Below are positions 17,437 through 26,205 of a stretch of 64,000 bases of DNA, piece after piece. Source of the stretch: Alicyclobacillus mali (lineage in GTDB: Bacteria > Bacillota > Bacilli > Alicyclobacillales > Alicyclobacillaceae); the NCBI RefSeq assembly GCF_017329565.1, contig NZ_JAFMTT010000015.1. One strand, 5' to 3'. Below the pieces are notes generated by a model, which ran no database searches, was not told where the DNA came from, and saw only the letters and a program-made list of their open reading frames with translations. Position numbers and translations under genes: made by a program. Positions within the stretch are counted from its first letter, which is position 1, and each line of letters starts with the position of its first letter.

Positions 17437-18207
17437 ATGGATTTGGGGCCGCGCCTCCGGGCCGTGGCGGAATTGGCGCTCCCGTGTGAAACGTTGGCCG
17501 ATATCGGCACCGATCACGCCTACCTGCCAGTATTCGCGCTCGAAGCGGGCATGACCCGCCGCGCCATCGCGACGGATGTCCGCGAGGGCCCGCTGTCCCA
17601 AGCCCGCGCGCATCTAGCCGCTCGCGGGCTTTTGTCGCGCGCGTCCATTCGCCTGGGGGACGGTTTGGAGCCGCTCCAGGTGGGTGAGGCGGACGTCATT
17701 GTGTCGGCGGGCCTTGGCGGGCGCGCGCAGGCGGACATGGTCGAGAGACGGGAGGATATCGCGCGTTCCGCGCGTCGGCTGGTGTTTCAGCCCATGGGGG
17801 CTGGTCACGTGTTGCGGCAGACGCTGTATCGCCTTGGGTTTCATCTCGCCGCGGAGGAGGCGGTGTGCGAAGCGGACAAGCCGTACGAGATCATCGCCGC
17901 GGAATATCGGGGCGGGCCCGATCCAGCTTACTCCGTTCCGCTGTCGCACCTCTGCGATCGCGGCCTCCGGCCGGACGAGGCATGGGAGGCGCTCTGGATG
18001 GTCGGGCCTCTGCTGTGCCTAGCGAGTGCGCCGGGCCTTCGCTGCCGGATCGAAGCCGAGGTGAGGCGCACCGAGCGGGCCATGGCGCGCGTCGAGCGAT
18101 CAGACCATCGCGCGCTGCACGCCGCTCAGCTCGAACTGCTCGCGAGGCGGAAGAAGATCTGGAACGCGCTCTTGGCACGATGGGAGGAGGATAGGACATG
18201 CAGGTGA
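17437..18207 (+). CDS. trmK: tRNA (adenine22-N1)-methyltransferase TrmK
   Basis: A 256-residue class I methyltransferase. The SAM motif LADIGTDHAYLPVFAL lies near residues 23-38; the helical C-terminal coiled region (RTERAMARVERSDH...) is typical of TrmK. The family makes m1A22 in tRNA of Gram-positive bacteria and is essential in some pathogens. ATG 17437 is chosen because GAGAGGGGG ends seven bases before it. It overlaps the following NIF3 gene by 10 bases, the conserved sigA-trmK-yqfO order. Confidence 0.9.
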   Translation: MDLGPRLRAVAELALPCETLADIGTDHAYLPVFALEAGMTRRAIATDVREGPLSQARAHLAARGLLSRASIRLGDGLEPLQVGEADVIVSAGLGGRAQADMVERREDIARSARRLVFQPMGAGHVLRQTLYRLGFHLAAEEAVCEADKPYEIIAAEYRGGPDPAYSVPLSHLCDRGLRPDEAWEALWMVGPLLCLASAPGLRCRIEAEVRRTERAMARVERSDHRALHAAQLELLARRKKIWNALLARWEEDRTCR

Positions 18208-19307
18208 CGGTTGCCGACGTCATGCGGGCGATGGATGTCATCGCGCCGCCCCACATGGCGATGGAGGGCGATCGCATCGGGCTTCAACTGGGCGATCCCG
18301 CCCGACCCGTCGCGAAGCTCGTGGTGACGCTCGAAGTGACGCCCGACGTGGTGGATCGCGCTGTGGCATGGGGAGCGGATATGATCGTCGCGCACCATGC
18401 GCTTCTCTATCGGCCGCTGTCCGAGATTCGCTGGGACAAGCCCCGCCAGGCCATGGTCGCGAAGCTGGTCGCGCAGCAGACCGCTTTCTTTTCGGCGCAC
18501 ACGAATCTCGACTGCGCGCCCGGCGGCGTCAACGACGTGATCGTGGAGAAGTTGGGCCTCAGCCAGCCCGAATTGCTGGACGTCACGGGGCGTGACAAAC
18601 TTGCCAAGGTGGTCGTCTTCGTGCCGGTGTCGCACGTGGACGCGGTTCGCCAGGCGCTCGGGGATGCAGGGGCAGGCCACATCGGCGCGTATTCGCACTG
18701 CACGTTTGGTACGCCTGGGACGGGATCGTTCAAGCCGGGGCCCGGCACCCATCCGTATATCGGCGAGGAGGGCAAGCTCGAACTGGTGGACGAGGTGCGG
18801 CTGGAGACCATTGCCTACGAGCGCGATCTCGACCGCATCGTCGCGAGCATGCTGAAGGCGCATCCGTATGAGGAAGTGGCATATGACATCTATCCGCTGG
18901 CGGTTCCTGGCCGCCCGTTCGGAATCGGGCGCATCGGCACGCTGCCGGAACCCATGGAACTCGAGTCCTTTGTGGATCGGGTGAGGCGCGCCTTTCACCT
19001 GCCCCACCTTCGGTACGCGGGTTGCCCGCGGGCGAGCGTGCAGAAGATCGCCGTGCTCGGAGGTTCTGGGAGTGGGTGGATTCCAGGCGCCTTGGCCCGC
19101 GGTGCCGACGCGCTGGTCACCGCGGACGTGTCGCACCATCAGGCGGCGGACGCCGTGCACGACGGGCTCGCCATTGTCGACGTGCCGCACGCGGCGCTCG
19201 AGGCGCCAGTTTGCGAGGCCGTGGCCCGCAAGCTGGGTGAGGCTTTGGGGCTGGGAGTCGAGGTCCGCGTGGACGTCGAGGGCGTCGACCCGTGGCGCTT
19301 TGTGTGA
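18198..19307 (+). CDS. NIF3/DUF34 dinuclear metal-centre protein with inserted PII-like domain (YqfO type)
   Basis: A 369-residue NIF3-family protein. Metal ligands are seen in DMIVAHHALLYRPL, in HTNLDCAPGGVND and in the C-terminal VTADVSHHQAADA. The middle (about residues 130-235) is the CutA/PII-like insertion of the long Bacillus YqfO form (FVPVSHVDAVRQALGDAGAG ... HPYEEVAYDIYPL). The family forms hexamers with two metals per subunit and is proposed to handle damaged metabolites or act as a GTP cyclohydrolase-like enzyme; the role is unsettled. It overlaps trmK. A shorter paralogue is at 61.8 kb. Confidence 0.9.
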   Translation: MQVTVADVMRAMDVIAPPHMAMEGDRIGLQLGDPARPVAKLVVTLEVTPDVVDRAVAWGADMIVAHHALLYRPLSEIRWDKPRQAMVAKLVAQQTAFFSAHTNLDCAPGGVNDVIVEKLGLSQPELLDVTGRDKLAKVVVFVPVSHVDAVRQALGDAGAGHIGAYSHCTFGTPGTGSFKPGPGTHPYIGEEGKLELVDEVRLETIAYERDLDRIVASMLKAHPYEEVAYDIYPLAVPGRPFGIGRIGTLPEPMELESFVDRVRRAFHLPHLRYAGCPRASVQKIAVLGGSGSGWIPGALARGADALVTADVSHHQAADAVHDGLAIVDVPHAALEAPVCEAVARKLGEALGLGVEVRVDVEGVDPWRFV

Positions 19308-19311
19308 GGCG

Positions 19312-20085
19312 TCAGCCGGATCGCAGGGTGAGGAGAATGGCGCGGTTGGCGACCTCGTTCTTCCGGACTTGCCGAAGGGACTGGGCGCTCACCGCGCCAA
19401 CGGGGGAGACGGGCCATTCGCCGCAGAGATCGACGCCCAGGATGCGTCGGCGGCGCCGGAGGGCGACGAGGGCGTACAGAAGCATCCGCAGGCGCATGGT
19501 GCCTCCGTCCCAGTCGGTGGCCGCGTCGGCCGGATGGAGCACGTCTTTGTCGATGCTCACGTACACCGGATGACTCCCGGCGGCATCGAGCACGCGTTGC
19601 GCGAGCCTCCGCGGCGCCGGAAGCGACGAGATCTCCGTTTCATCGATAAGCGTGACATCCGGGTGTCGGCGGCCGAGATGGCGCAATTCGCCAGCGTCGC
19701 GCGCGCCCACGATGACCACACGGCGGAGCTTCGGCACGCGAAAGAGCGCGCGCCTCACCCAGTTTCCACAGGACAGGAGGGGCGGTTCTTCGGCGCAGTC
19801 GGTGTGATGGTCGAACAAGACCAGCGAAAACGGCTCCTGGCATTCGCGGAGAAGGAAGTAGGTGACGTAGTGGTAGGTGCCGCTCCCAATCAGCGTTACG
19901 CCGTGGAACGCTCGGCGGGCGAGGCGCTGCTCGATGGCGCGCGCCGCAAACGGATCGCACATGCCGTGCGTTCCCGGGATATCGTCCAGCCGCACGACCT
20001 CGTGCTCGGGCGGGAATGGGAGCGACTGAATCGCCAGGCTTTCGTCCAGGTGCAGCACGGTGACTCCGGGTCTTCGTGTCAACAA
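19312..20085 (-). CDS. Divergent arginase/agmatinase-fold protein
   Basis: A 257-residue protein that keeps the binuclear-manganese motifs of the ureohydrolase family in altered form: GSGTYHYVT (His72), FDHHTD (Asp92, His94, Asp96) and SIDKDVL (Asp179, Asp181), then DWDGGT and GVDLCGE. It is shorter than arginase (about 300) and lacks recognisable substrate loops, so the substrate cannot be named. TTG 20085 follows GAGAGGAG. It stands alone, converging on the NIF3 gene with four bases between the stops. Members with such motifs also include formiminoglutamase and histone deacetylase-like folds. Confidence 0.75.
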   Translation of the reverse strand: MLTRRPGVTVLHLDESLAIQSLPFPPEHEVVRLDDIPGTHGMCDPFAARAIEQRLARRAFHGVTLIGSGTYHYVTYFLLRECQEPFSLVLFDHHTDCAEEPPLLSCGNWVRRALFRVPKLRRVVIVGARDAGELRHLGRRHPDVTLIDETEISSLPAPRRLAQRVLDAAGSHPVYVSIDKDVLHPADAATDWDGGTMRLRMLLYALVALRRRRRILGVDLCGEWPVSPVGAVSAQSLRQVRKNEVANRAILLTLRSG

Positions 20086-20222
20086 GATGATCCACTCCTC
20101 TCAAGCACGTGTTGCCTTGAAATCGTGTCTCATCTGAAGCGCACATGTTGGACTTACCCTTACCATAACAAAAGATGGGCGGGTATGCATCCAGCGGCGG
20201 GCGAGATCGCCGGAATCCGCCA

Positions 20223-20251
20223 TTGCATGTGAGGCGAAATCCGAGTATACT
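20223..20251 (+). promoter_or_regulatory. Promoter of rnpB
   Basis: TTGCAT (20223-20228) and TATACT (20246-20251) are exactly 17 bp apart. Initiation about seven bases after the -10 box would be at 20258, immediately before the P1 helix of the RNase P RNA. Confidence 0.8.
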
Positions 20252-20257
20252 CTGCAT

Positions 20258-20668
20258 GCTGATGCGAAGAAGTAAGCCGGGCAATCGCCGGTGCGAGCCG
20301 CGAGGCTGCACGGGAGGAAAGTCCGAGCTCCACAGGGCAGGGTGCCGGATAACGTCCGGCGAGAGCGATCTCAGGGAAAGTGCCACAGAAATGCAGACCG
20401 CCGATGGCTCGTTTGAGCTCAGGCAAGGGTGCAACGGTGCGGTAAGAGCGCACCAGCAGCCCGGAGACGGGCTGGCTAGGTAAACCCCACCCGGAGCAAG
20501 ACCAAGTAGGGGCGCTGATGCGGTGGCCCGCCGCGCGCCCGGGTTGGTCGCTGGAGCCGGCTGGCAACGGTCGGCCTAGATAGATGATTGCCACTCCACA
20601 CGTGCGAGGCGTCACGCCGCTTGCAGCACAGGAGGACAGAACTCGGCTTACAGGCTTGCTTCTTCGCG
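20258..20668 (+). ncRNA. rnpB: RNase P RNA, A-type architecture
   Basis: The catalytic RNA that removes 5' leaders of tRNA precursors. P1 is formed by GCGAAGAAG (20264-20272) and CTTCTTCGC (20659-20667). Universal core segments are present: GAGGAAAGTCCGAGCTCC, AAGTGCCACAGAAATGCAGA, GGTAAACCCCACCCGGAGCA and GATAGATGATTGCC. GGGCAGGGTGCCGG, the ACCGCCGATGGC segment and the GTGCGGTAAGAGCGCACC hairpin match the ancestral type A fold known from E. coli rather than the type B fold usual in Bacillus. Ends are approximate, set from the promoter and P1. Confidence 0.95.
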
Positions 20669-20689
20669 TACATATCGTCGCGGAGCGGA

Positions 20690-20714
20690 CATCACCCACA
20701 TTGGGTGATGTTTT
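20690..20714 (+). terminator. Intrinsic terminator of rnpB
   Basis: CATCACCCA (20690-20698) pairs with TGGGTGATG (20702-20710), followed by TTTT. It lies about 20 bases after the P1 helix. Confidence 0.85.
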
Positions 20715-20763
20715 CGTATGATCATCGCGCTAAGGCGCGAAAACGGGCGCACAGGAGGCACGC

Positions 20764-21624
20764 ATGGCAACGGAATGGGTGATTTCTCGCCTGGGAGAGG
20801 CGGATCGCGCCGCATGGGCCAATGTGGTGGAGTCGGTGGGGTGGCGGTTTGTCCCCGCCGAGATCGACCTGTTGTTTGCCACCGGCGAGGCGTGGGGCGC
20901 GTACTTGGATGGTCAACTCGCGGGCGTCGCAAGCGTGTACCGGCATGGCCAGAGCCTCGCATGGCTCGGGAACGTCGCCGTTGTGCCGGATGTTCAGCGC
21001 AGAGGCCTCGGCGGCAAACTGATCGATCACGCCCTGCGCCAGCTTGACCTAGGGGCGGGTCCCGTACCCGTCGGCCTGGTGGCTCGAAAGGAACTCGCGC
21101 CGCTCTACGCTCGGTTCGGGTTCCGCGCGGTTGGAGAGGTGGTGCGGCTTCGGGCGGATCGCGTGCTTGCGCCGCATCTTCCGCAGGAGCCGATGGCGGC
21201 AGACGCTTCGGACGACGCGTGGCTCGAGGACGCGTACAGATTGGATGGGGCCGCCTTCGGCGCCGACCGCTCGCAACTGCTTCCGCGCGTGGTTCGCGCG
21301 GCGGACAAGGTCATCGCGGTTCGAGACGAGGCCAACAAGGTCCAGGGCATCGGCTTGGCGCTCTCATCTGCAACCGGGATGCGCCTGGGGCCGATTGTTG
21401 CGCAGAACGACATCATGGCGCTCCACCTCATGCACCTGCTGGCGGAAGACGTGGACGGTTCGATTGCGATGGATGTGCCGGCCGAACGTTCTTCCTTTCT
21501 GCATCGCCTTCGCAAGCTCGGCTTTGAGGGACAGGCATCCTCGGTGATGATGTTGCGCGGCGCGCCCGCGCTTCCCGGCCAGCGGCAACACCTCTACGCA
21601 CTTCTGCGGCCTGCGTTCGGATGA
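20764..21624 (+). CDS. GNAT family N-acetyltransferase, tandem-domain form
   Basis: A 286-residue protein. The N-terminal half (to about 130) is a full GNAT domain: GNVAVVPDVQRRGLGGKLID holds the acetyl-CoA pyrophosphate loop RRGLGG, and LYARFGFRAVGE is motif B. The C-terminal half (about 150-286) looks like a degenerate second GNAT-like domain of the kind found in two-domain acetyltransferases; it lacks a clear CoA loop. The substrate is unknown. ATG 20764 follows GGAGGCAC. It is a single-gene unit ending in a terminator whose loop holds the stop codon. Confidence 0.85.
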   Translation: MATEWVISRLGEADRAAWANVVESVGWRFVPAEIDLLFATGEAWGAYLDGQLAGVASVYRHGQSLAWLGNVAVVPDVQRRGLGGKLIDHALRQLDLGAGPVPVGLVARKELAPLYARFGFRAVGEVVRLRADRVLAPHLPQEPMAADASDDAWLEDAYRLDGAAFGADRSQLLPRVVRAADKVIAVRDEANKVQGIGLALSSATGMRLGPIVAQNDIMALHLMHLLAEDVDGSIAMDVPAERSSFLHRLRKLGFEGQASSVMMLRGAPALPGQRQHLYALLRPAFG

Positions 21625-21642
21625 GCGCGGGCCGCTTTCTTT
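21606..21642 (+). terminator. Terminator with the acetyltransferase stop in its loop
   Basis: GCGGCCTGCG (21606-21615) pairs with CGCGGGCCGC (21626-21635, one G-T pair) and is followed by TTTCTTT. The ten-base loop carries the TGA stop at 21622-21624. Confidence 0.75.
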
Positions 21643-21751
21643 GCTGGCAGGAATTCTCGACGACGCGCCGAATACCATGCATTCTATAGTCACTTGTCGT
21701 CTGGTTTATCGTTCGATTCCGAAAAATACGCCATAGGAAGGAGGGATCGCA

Positions 21752-21943
21752 TTGTCCATCCGTGCGCTCGCGCTCATCCCTGTGCTCTGTATTTTCGTCG
21801 GCGTGGTGTTCGCAAACCGAACCTATCCCATTGTGCTCGGTATGCCGTTCCTGTTTTTCTACATGGTGGTGTGCATTGTCTTCACGTCCCTGGTCATGGC
21901 CATCGTGTACGCGTGCGATCCGGCCAATCGAAAGGAGGAGTGA
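21752..21943 (+). CDS. DUF3311 small membrane protein
   Basis: A 63-residue protein with two transmembrane helices (about 5-22 and 27-52) and a short charged tail. DUF3311 proteins are nearly always encoded before a sodium:solute symporter, as here, and are thought to be its small partner subunit (compare Bacillus YhjC-YhjB). TTG 21752 follows a strong AAGGAGGG. The next gene begins three bases after the stop. Confidence 0.85.
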   Translation: MSIRALALIPVLCIFVGVVFANRTYPIVLGMPFLFFYMVVCIVFTSLVMAIVYACDPANRKEE

Positions 21944-21946
21944 GCG

Positions 21947-23416
21947 TTGAGTGCACCTCTTGTCATCATCGCGGTGGCCATCGCTGTCGCATTTGTCCTC
22001 GCGCTGTGGTCGCGAGCGCACAAGCGGATGGATCTCGAGCAGTGGGCGGTGGCCGGGCGCGGTTTTGGAGCTCTTTTCGTCTTTCTCCTCTTGGCGGGGG
22101 AAATCTACACGACGTTCACCTTTCTCGGTGGAAGTGGGTGGGCGTACGGCACGGGTGGGCCCGCAGCGTACATTTTGGCGTATGGGGCCGTGGCGTACGT
22201 TCTCTCGTATTTCCTGCTACCGCCCATTTGGCGCTACGCCAAAGCGCGCAATCTTCTGTCTCAACCCGATTTCTTCACGGCCCAATTTGACAGCAGGCTC
22301 CTCGGCGCGTTGGTCGCCATCGTCGGCGTGATTGCGCTGGTGCCGTATCTGCAATCGCAGATGACCGGACTTGGTTTGATTGTGCAAATGGCATCCTACG
22401 GCCGCTTGCCGGAGGCGTGGGCCATTGCGATCGCCATGCTGGTGCTCGCGCTGTATGTGACGCTGAGTGGGGTGCACGGCACCGCCTGGACGGCGGTGTT
22501 GAAAGATCTCGCCATTCTCGCGGTCGTCGTGGCTGTGGGCATCCTGTTGCCGGCCCGCGTCGGCGGTCTTCACGCCATGTTCACATCCATTGCCCACCTC
22601 CGGCCCGGCTTTTTACAATTGGGTGCCAAAGGGATGGGCGTCCCGTGGTTCATCTCGACAGTGGCCCTCACGGGCCTCGGTTTTTACATGTGGCCGCACG
22701 CCTTTGGAGCCGTGTACACAGCTAAGAACGAGCGCGTGTTTCGGCGCAACGCGACGTTTCTCCCGCTCTACCAACTTATCCTGCTGTTCGTCTTCTTTGC
22801 GGGATTCGCGGCCATCCTGATTGTTCCTGGTCTCAAGAACAGCAATCTTGCCCTGCTCGCGGCCGTGGAGCACGTGTTTCCGGCGTGGGCTGTGGGTGTG
22901 ATTGGCGGCGCGGGTGTGTTGACGGCCATGGTGCCGGGATCGCTCATGCTGATGACTGCCGGCACGCTCGTGGCCGAGAATCTGTATCGCCCATTGCGGC
23001 CAAATGCTGGTGCGGGGGAGGTCCAGACCGTGGCCCGCGTGGTGGTTTGGCTGGTGGCCGCCGTCACATTTCTCTTTTCGATTCACTCGAACGCGGCCAT
23101 TGTGGCGCTACTTCTCATGGGATACAACTTCGTGACGCAGTTCTTCCCATCGGTCTTCCTGTGTGTGTGGCGGCGCGCCTGGGTCACCTTGCCGGGTGCC
23201 GCCTGCGGAATTCTCGTAGGTGTCCTGTTGGTGGCGTATTTTGCGCTCACGGATCACACCATCGTCGCCGGGCTGAACAGCGGGTTCATCGCACTGGCGG
23301 CCAACTTTGTCGTCACGCTGCTCGTGTCGGCGGCAACCCGTTCTTGGGACATGCGCCGCACGGCGCTGCGGGCCGCCGACATTCCGGTTCATCGGGCGGG
23401 CGAATATGATGCCTGA
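21947..23416 (+). CDS. Sodium:solute symporter family protein
   Basis: A 489-residue membrane protein with about 13 helices of the SSS (LeuT-fold) family. The N-terminal DLEQWAVAGRGFGALFVFLLL is the typical TM1 region; GGSGWAYGTGGPAAY and the conserved SQPDFF follow. Substrate is not evident; monocarboxylates, pantothenate or proline are transported by relatives. TTG 21947 follows AAAGGAGGAG inside the end of the DUF3311 gene. The two form one operon, ending at a large hairpin shared with the convergent DUF2231 gene. Confidence 0.9.
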   Translation: MSAPLVIIAVAIAVAFVLALWSRAHKRMDLEQWAVAGRGFGALFVFLLLAGEIYTTFTFLGGSGWAYGTGGPAAYILAYGAVAYVLSYFLLPPIWRYAKARNLLSQPDFFTAQFDSRLLGALVAIVGVIALVPYLQSQMTGLGLIVQMASYGRLPEAWAIAIAMLVLALYVTLSGVHGTAWTAVLKDLAILAVVVAVGILLPARVGGLHAMFTSIAHLRPGFLQLGAKGMGVPWFISTVALTGLGFYMWPHAFGAVYTAKNERVFRRNATFLPLYQLILLFVFFAGFAAILIVPGLKNSNLALLAAVEHVFPAWAVGVIGGAGVLTAMVPGSLMLMTAGTLVAENLYRPLRPNAGAGEVQTVARVVVWLVAAVTFLFSIHSNAAIVALLLMGYNFVTQFFPSVFLCVWRRAWVTLPGAACGILVGVLLVAYFALTDHTIVAGLNSGFIALAANFVVTLLVSAATRSWDMRRTALRAADIPVHRAGEYDA

Positions 23417-23434
23417 CACAACCCGCGCTGGGGC

Positions 23435-23473
23435 GGGCTCGGGGCGAGGGCTTCAGGCCCTGACCCCGAGCCC
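23435..23473. terminator. Large hairpin between symporter and DUF2231 gene, stop codon in loop
   Basis: GGGCTCGGGG (23435-23444) pairs perfectly with CCCCGAGCCC (23464-23473); after a 2x2 internal loop AGGGC pairs with GCCCT. The five-base loop TTCAG contains the minus-strand stop codon of the DUF2231 gene (23453-23455). No T-run on either side. Likely bidirectional terminator. Confidence 0.65.
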
Positions 23474-23899
23474 ATAGTGGTACACCATGGTGCCGCCGAG
23501 GTGGCCCGCCATGGTGACGAACACGCAGGCAATGACGGCACAGACGACCGCGAGCCAGGAGACGCGGCTGCGCCGGGTTCCCCATGCGAGTTGGAGGGCG
23601 GTGGCAATCACCTGGAAGGCGCCTGTAAACAGGCCGTATTCCTTGTGCGTGTGCAGCAGTGGTGCGACCGGTGCGGGAATCCTGGCGAGGTAGGACTCGC
23701 TGACGACACCCGCGACGGCGGCCGATGCGGTGGCGAGGATGCCGAGCAGGAGAAGATACAGAAACGCCCGAGACCAAAACGACGTCTGGCGCACTCCGCC
23801 CACGAGCCCTGCGGCACCGGCGAGATACGCGATGGCGATGGTGAAGTGCACCACCATCGGGTGGATCGTGCTTGGTAAGAGATGTTCGAGCCCAGACAA
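23453..23899 (-). CDS. DUF2231 membrane protein
   Basis: A 148-residue protein with four predicted membrane helices. HPMVVHFTIAIAYLAG near the N-terminus carries two histidines in the first helix, and HTHKEYGL and MAGHLGGTMVYHYG carry further histidines, the pattern of DUF2231 proteins, which may bind heme or take part in redox at the membrane (not proven). TTG 23899 follows GGAGGGG. It stands alone between convergent and divergent neighbours. Confidence 0.8.
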   Translation of the reverse strand: MSGLEHLLPSTIHPMVVHFTIAIAYLAGAAGLVGGVRQTSFWSRAFLYLLLLGILATASAAVAGVVSESYLARIPAPVAPLLHTHKEYGLFTGAFQVIATALQLAWGTRRSRVSWLAVVCAVIACVFVTMAGHLGGTMVYHYGLGVRA

Positions 23900-24076
23900 G
23901 CCATGCCCCTCCGTTTCTAGTCCAAGTCATCATTTTGTTGAAGAGACCTCAAAACCGGATTGGAACGGCACGCTTCCAAGCCGATTTCAAGCTTGACCGC
24001 GTATTTTCTTGTGGGACCTTTCGCCGACTCGGTGTCGGGTGTCCGATTCAAGCAACAGCAGCGTTTGGAGGGCGTT

Positions 24077-24751
24077 ATGCGCATCCTTCTCGTGGAAGAC
24101 GATCAGGGTTTGTCGGACGCACTCGCCGAGGTCTTGCGCGAGGAGTCGTTTCAGGTGGATGTGGCGTATGACGGCGAGGATGGGCTCTATCTCGCAGAGA
24201 CTGCGGTGTATGACGCGCTCGTCGTCGACGTCATGCTGCCCGGCCTGTCGGGCTACGATCTCGTCCGAGCCCTGCGGGACAAGCGCGTCCACGTGCCGGT
24301 TCTGTTTCTCACGGCATTGGGCGATGTCGACCACCGCGTTCAAGGACTCAACGCGGGTGGAGACGATTACTTGCCAAAACCGTTCGCCACTGAGGAGTTT
24401 TTGGCCAGGCTGCGGGCTTTATTGCGCCGCAATCGAGAGTTGGGCACGGACATGACGCTTCGATCCGGCCCTCTCGTCTTGGATCCGCTGGCCCGCCGCG
24501 TGATGTTTGAGGACGAGCCCGTCAAGTTGAGCGACAAGGAATTCGATTTGCTCGAATACCTGCTCAGCCACCGCGGACAGATTCTCCTGCGCGAGCGCAT
24601 CTTCCACCGCGTCTGGGGAATTGATTCGGATGTCATGGATACGACGGTGGATCTGTACGTCCATTACCTGCGAAAGAAGTTGCATCCTTTCGGGTACGAC
24701 GCCGCCATACGCACGGTCCGCAACGTCGGCTACATGTGGAGTGACCCGTGA
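24077..24751 (+). CDS. OmpR-family response regulator
   Basis: A 224-residue regulator. The receiver domain has the acidic pocket (VEDDQ, residues 7-10), the phosphorylated Asp51 in VVDVMLPG, Thr in LFLTALG and Lys in LPKPFA. The C-terminal winged helix begins about residue 128 (LRSGPLVLDPLARRV) and ends with DVMDTTVDLYVHYLRKKL and VRNVGYMW. It is followed with no gap by its sensor kinase. Targets are unknown; the divergent DUF2231 gene and the downstream namA are candidates. ATG 24077 gives the family N-terminus. Confidence 0.93.
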   Translation: MRILLVEDDQGLSDALAEVLREESFQVDVAYDGEDGLYLAETAVYDALVVDVMLPGLSGYDLVRALRDKRVHVPVLFLTALGDVDHRVQGLNAGGDDYLPKPFATEEFLARLRALLRRNRELGTDMTLRSGPLVLDPLARRVMFEDEPVKLSDKEFDLLEYLLSHRGQILLRERIFHRVWGIDSDVMDTTVDLYVHYLRKKLHPFGYDAAIRTVRNVGYMWSDP

Positions 24752-26143
24752 GTGTTTCGGAAAACTGCGCTTCGCCTTGTGCTCCTGTACACCGCCGTAT
24801 TTGCCGGCATTCTCCTACTGTTCAGCGCAGTCGTCTATGCGTTTACCGACCATCGCGTCCGCGCGGACGAGATCGCCACGATGAGCGCTGCCGCCGCCAA
24901 TCTGCGCGCGTGCCGGGATGATCAGATTCTCCCGGGCGATGCCGACGGCGATGCGGCTGCGCCTCTCGCGCGAGGTCATGCCATTCCCCCCGGACCTGAC
25001 GCGGACCGATGGCTGGCGGAGGTGAACGAGACGCGCGAACAACATCTGGTGTATGTGCTGCTCGACGGCACAAGGGTGGTATCGCAATCGCCAACGGGCA
25101 GCTTCACGTCGTCTGAAGTGGCGCTCGTCGCGACGTACGGATTCGGCGCGCGTCCACGCGAGGCGAGCTTCGGGGGCGTGCCTTTCTTGGGGATGAAAGT
25201 GGTCCCGCCAAGGCCGGTGCGAGTCGGCGCGCAGTCGGCCAACGCCGTGATGATCCTGTACAACCGTGCCCAGGATGTCGCCTTTCTGCGCGAGCTGCTG
25301 ACCATTTTGAGCGCCTCCGCCGGCTTGTTTTCCGTTGTCTCCGCAGGCGCCGGGTTTGCCCTTGCCTCCCGCGCGCTTCGCCCCATCCGCAGGAGCTTCG
25401 AAGAACAGCGGCGATTCGTCGCCAACGCGTCCCATGAACTGCGGACGCCGCTCGCGGTCATGCGGCTGCAGATCGATCGCATGTTTCGCCATCCGGGGGA
25501 GACCATCATGGATGTGAGCGAGATCGTCGCGTCGCTGGATCGCGAGACGAGCCGTCTTCAGAGGCTGGTGAACGATCTGCTCGCGCTCGCCAAGGCTGAC
25601 GAGGGCGAGGCGGTCATTCGTCCGAAGCCGGTCGATCTCGCCGCCGTCGCCCGGGAGGCCGCGCAGCGGTTCGCGCCGCTCGCCGAAGAGAAAGGCATCG
25701 AACTTCGCGTCTCTGCCGCTGAGGCCATGGTGGAGGCGGATGCTGACCGGCTTCAGGAGCTCGTAGGCATCTTGCTCGACAATGCCATCGCCTTCACGCC
25801 CCGAGGCGGCTGGGTGGAGGTTCGCGCGCATCTCTCGGGCAGCGGCGCCATCCTCGCCGTGTGCGACACGGGCCGAGGCATCCCCCAGGAGCACCTGCCG
25901 CACGTGTTTGACCGCTTTTACCAGGCCGATCCGTCTCGGGCCACGCGCGGGGCAGGCCTTGGCCTCTCGATTGCCAAGTGGATCGCCGAGGCCCACGGAG
26001 GACAGATCCGCATTGCGAGCCCCGGACCGCACGGCGCGGGGACCGAAGTCGAGGTGCGCCTGCCTCTGAGGCCACCGGCGGAGCGCCGCAGTGGCCGTTT
26101 TGCCCGCCTGCGCTCCATGTGCTATAAAAAGAATAGCTCTTAA
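24752..26143 (+). CDS. Sensor histidine kinase of the OmpR-type pair
   Basis: A 463-residue membrane kinase. Helices at about 8-30 and 182-205 flank an extracytoplasmic sensor of some 150 residues. The phospho-acceptor is His228 in FVANASHELRTPLAV. The ATPase domain shows the N box (LLDNAIAFTP), G1 (CDTGRGIP), F box (FDRFYQAD) and G2 (GAGLGLSIAKWIAEAHGG). GTG 24752 directly follows the regulator's stop. The sensor domain has no motif I recognise, so the stimulus is unknown. Confidence 0.92.
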   Translation: MFRKTALRLVLLYTAVFAGILLLFSAVVYAFTDHRVRADEIATMSAAAANLRACRDDQILPGDADGDAAAPLARGHAIPPGPDADRWLAEVNETREQHLVYVLLDGTRVVSQSPTGSFTSSEVALVATYGFGARPREASFGGVPFLGMKVVPPRPVRVGAQSANAVMILYNRAQDVAFLRELLTILSASAGLFSVVSAGAGFALASRALRPIRRSFEEQRRFVANASHELRTPLAVMRLQIDRMFRHPGETIMDVSEIVASLDRETSRLQRLVNDLLALAKADEGEAVIRPKPVDLAAVAREAAQRFAPLAEEKGIELRVSAAEAMVEADADRLQELVGILLDNAIAFTPRGGWVEVRAHLSGSGAILAVCDTGRGIPQEHLPHVFDRFYQADPSRATRGAGLGLSIAKWIAEAHGGQIRIASPGPHGAGTEVEVRLPLRPPAERRSGRFARLRSMCYKKNSS

Positions 26144-26205
26144 CCAAGAAAAAGCGGTTGGCCCACGCAGGTCCTCCGCACGCTGCCGAAGGGAGCGCAG
26201 GCCGC

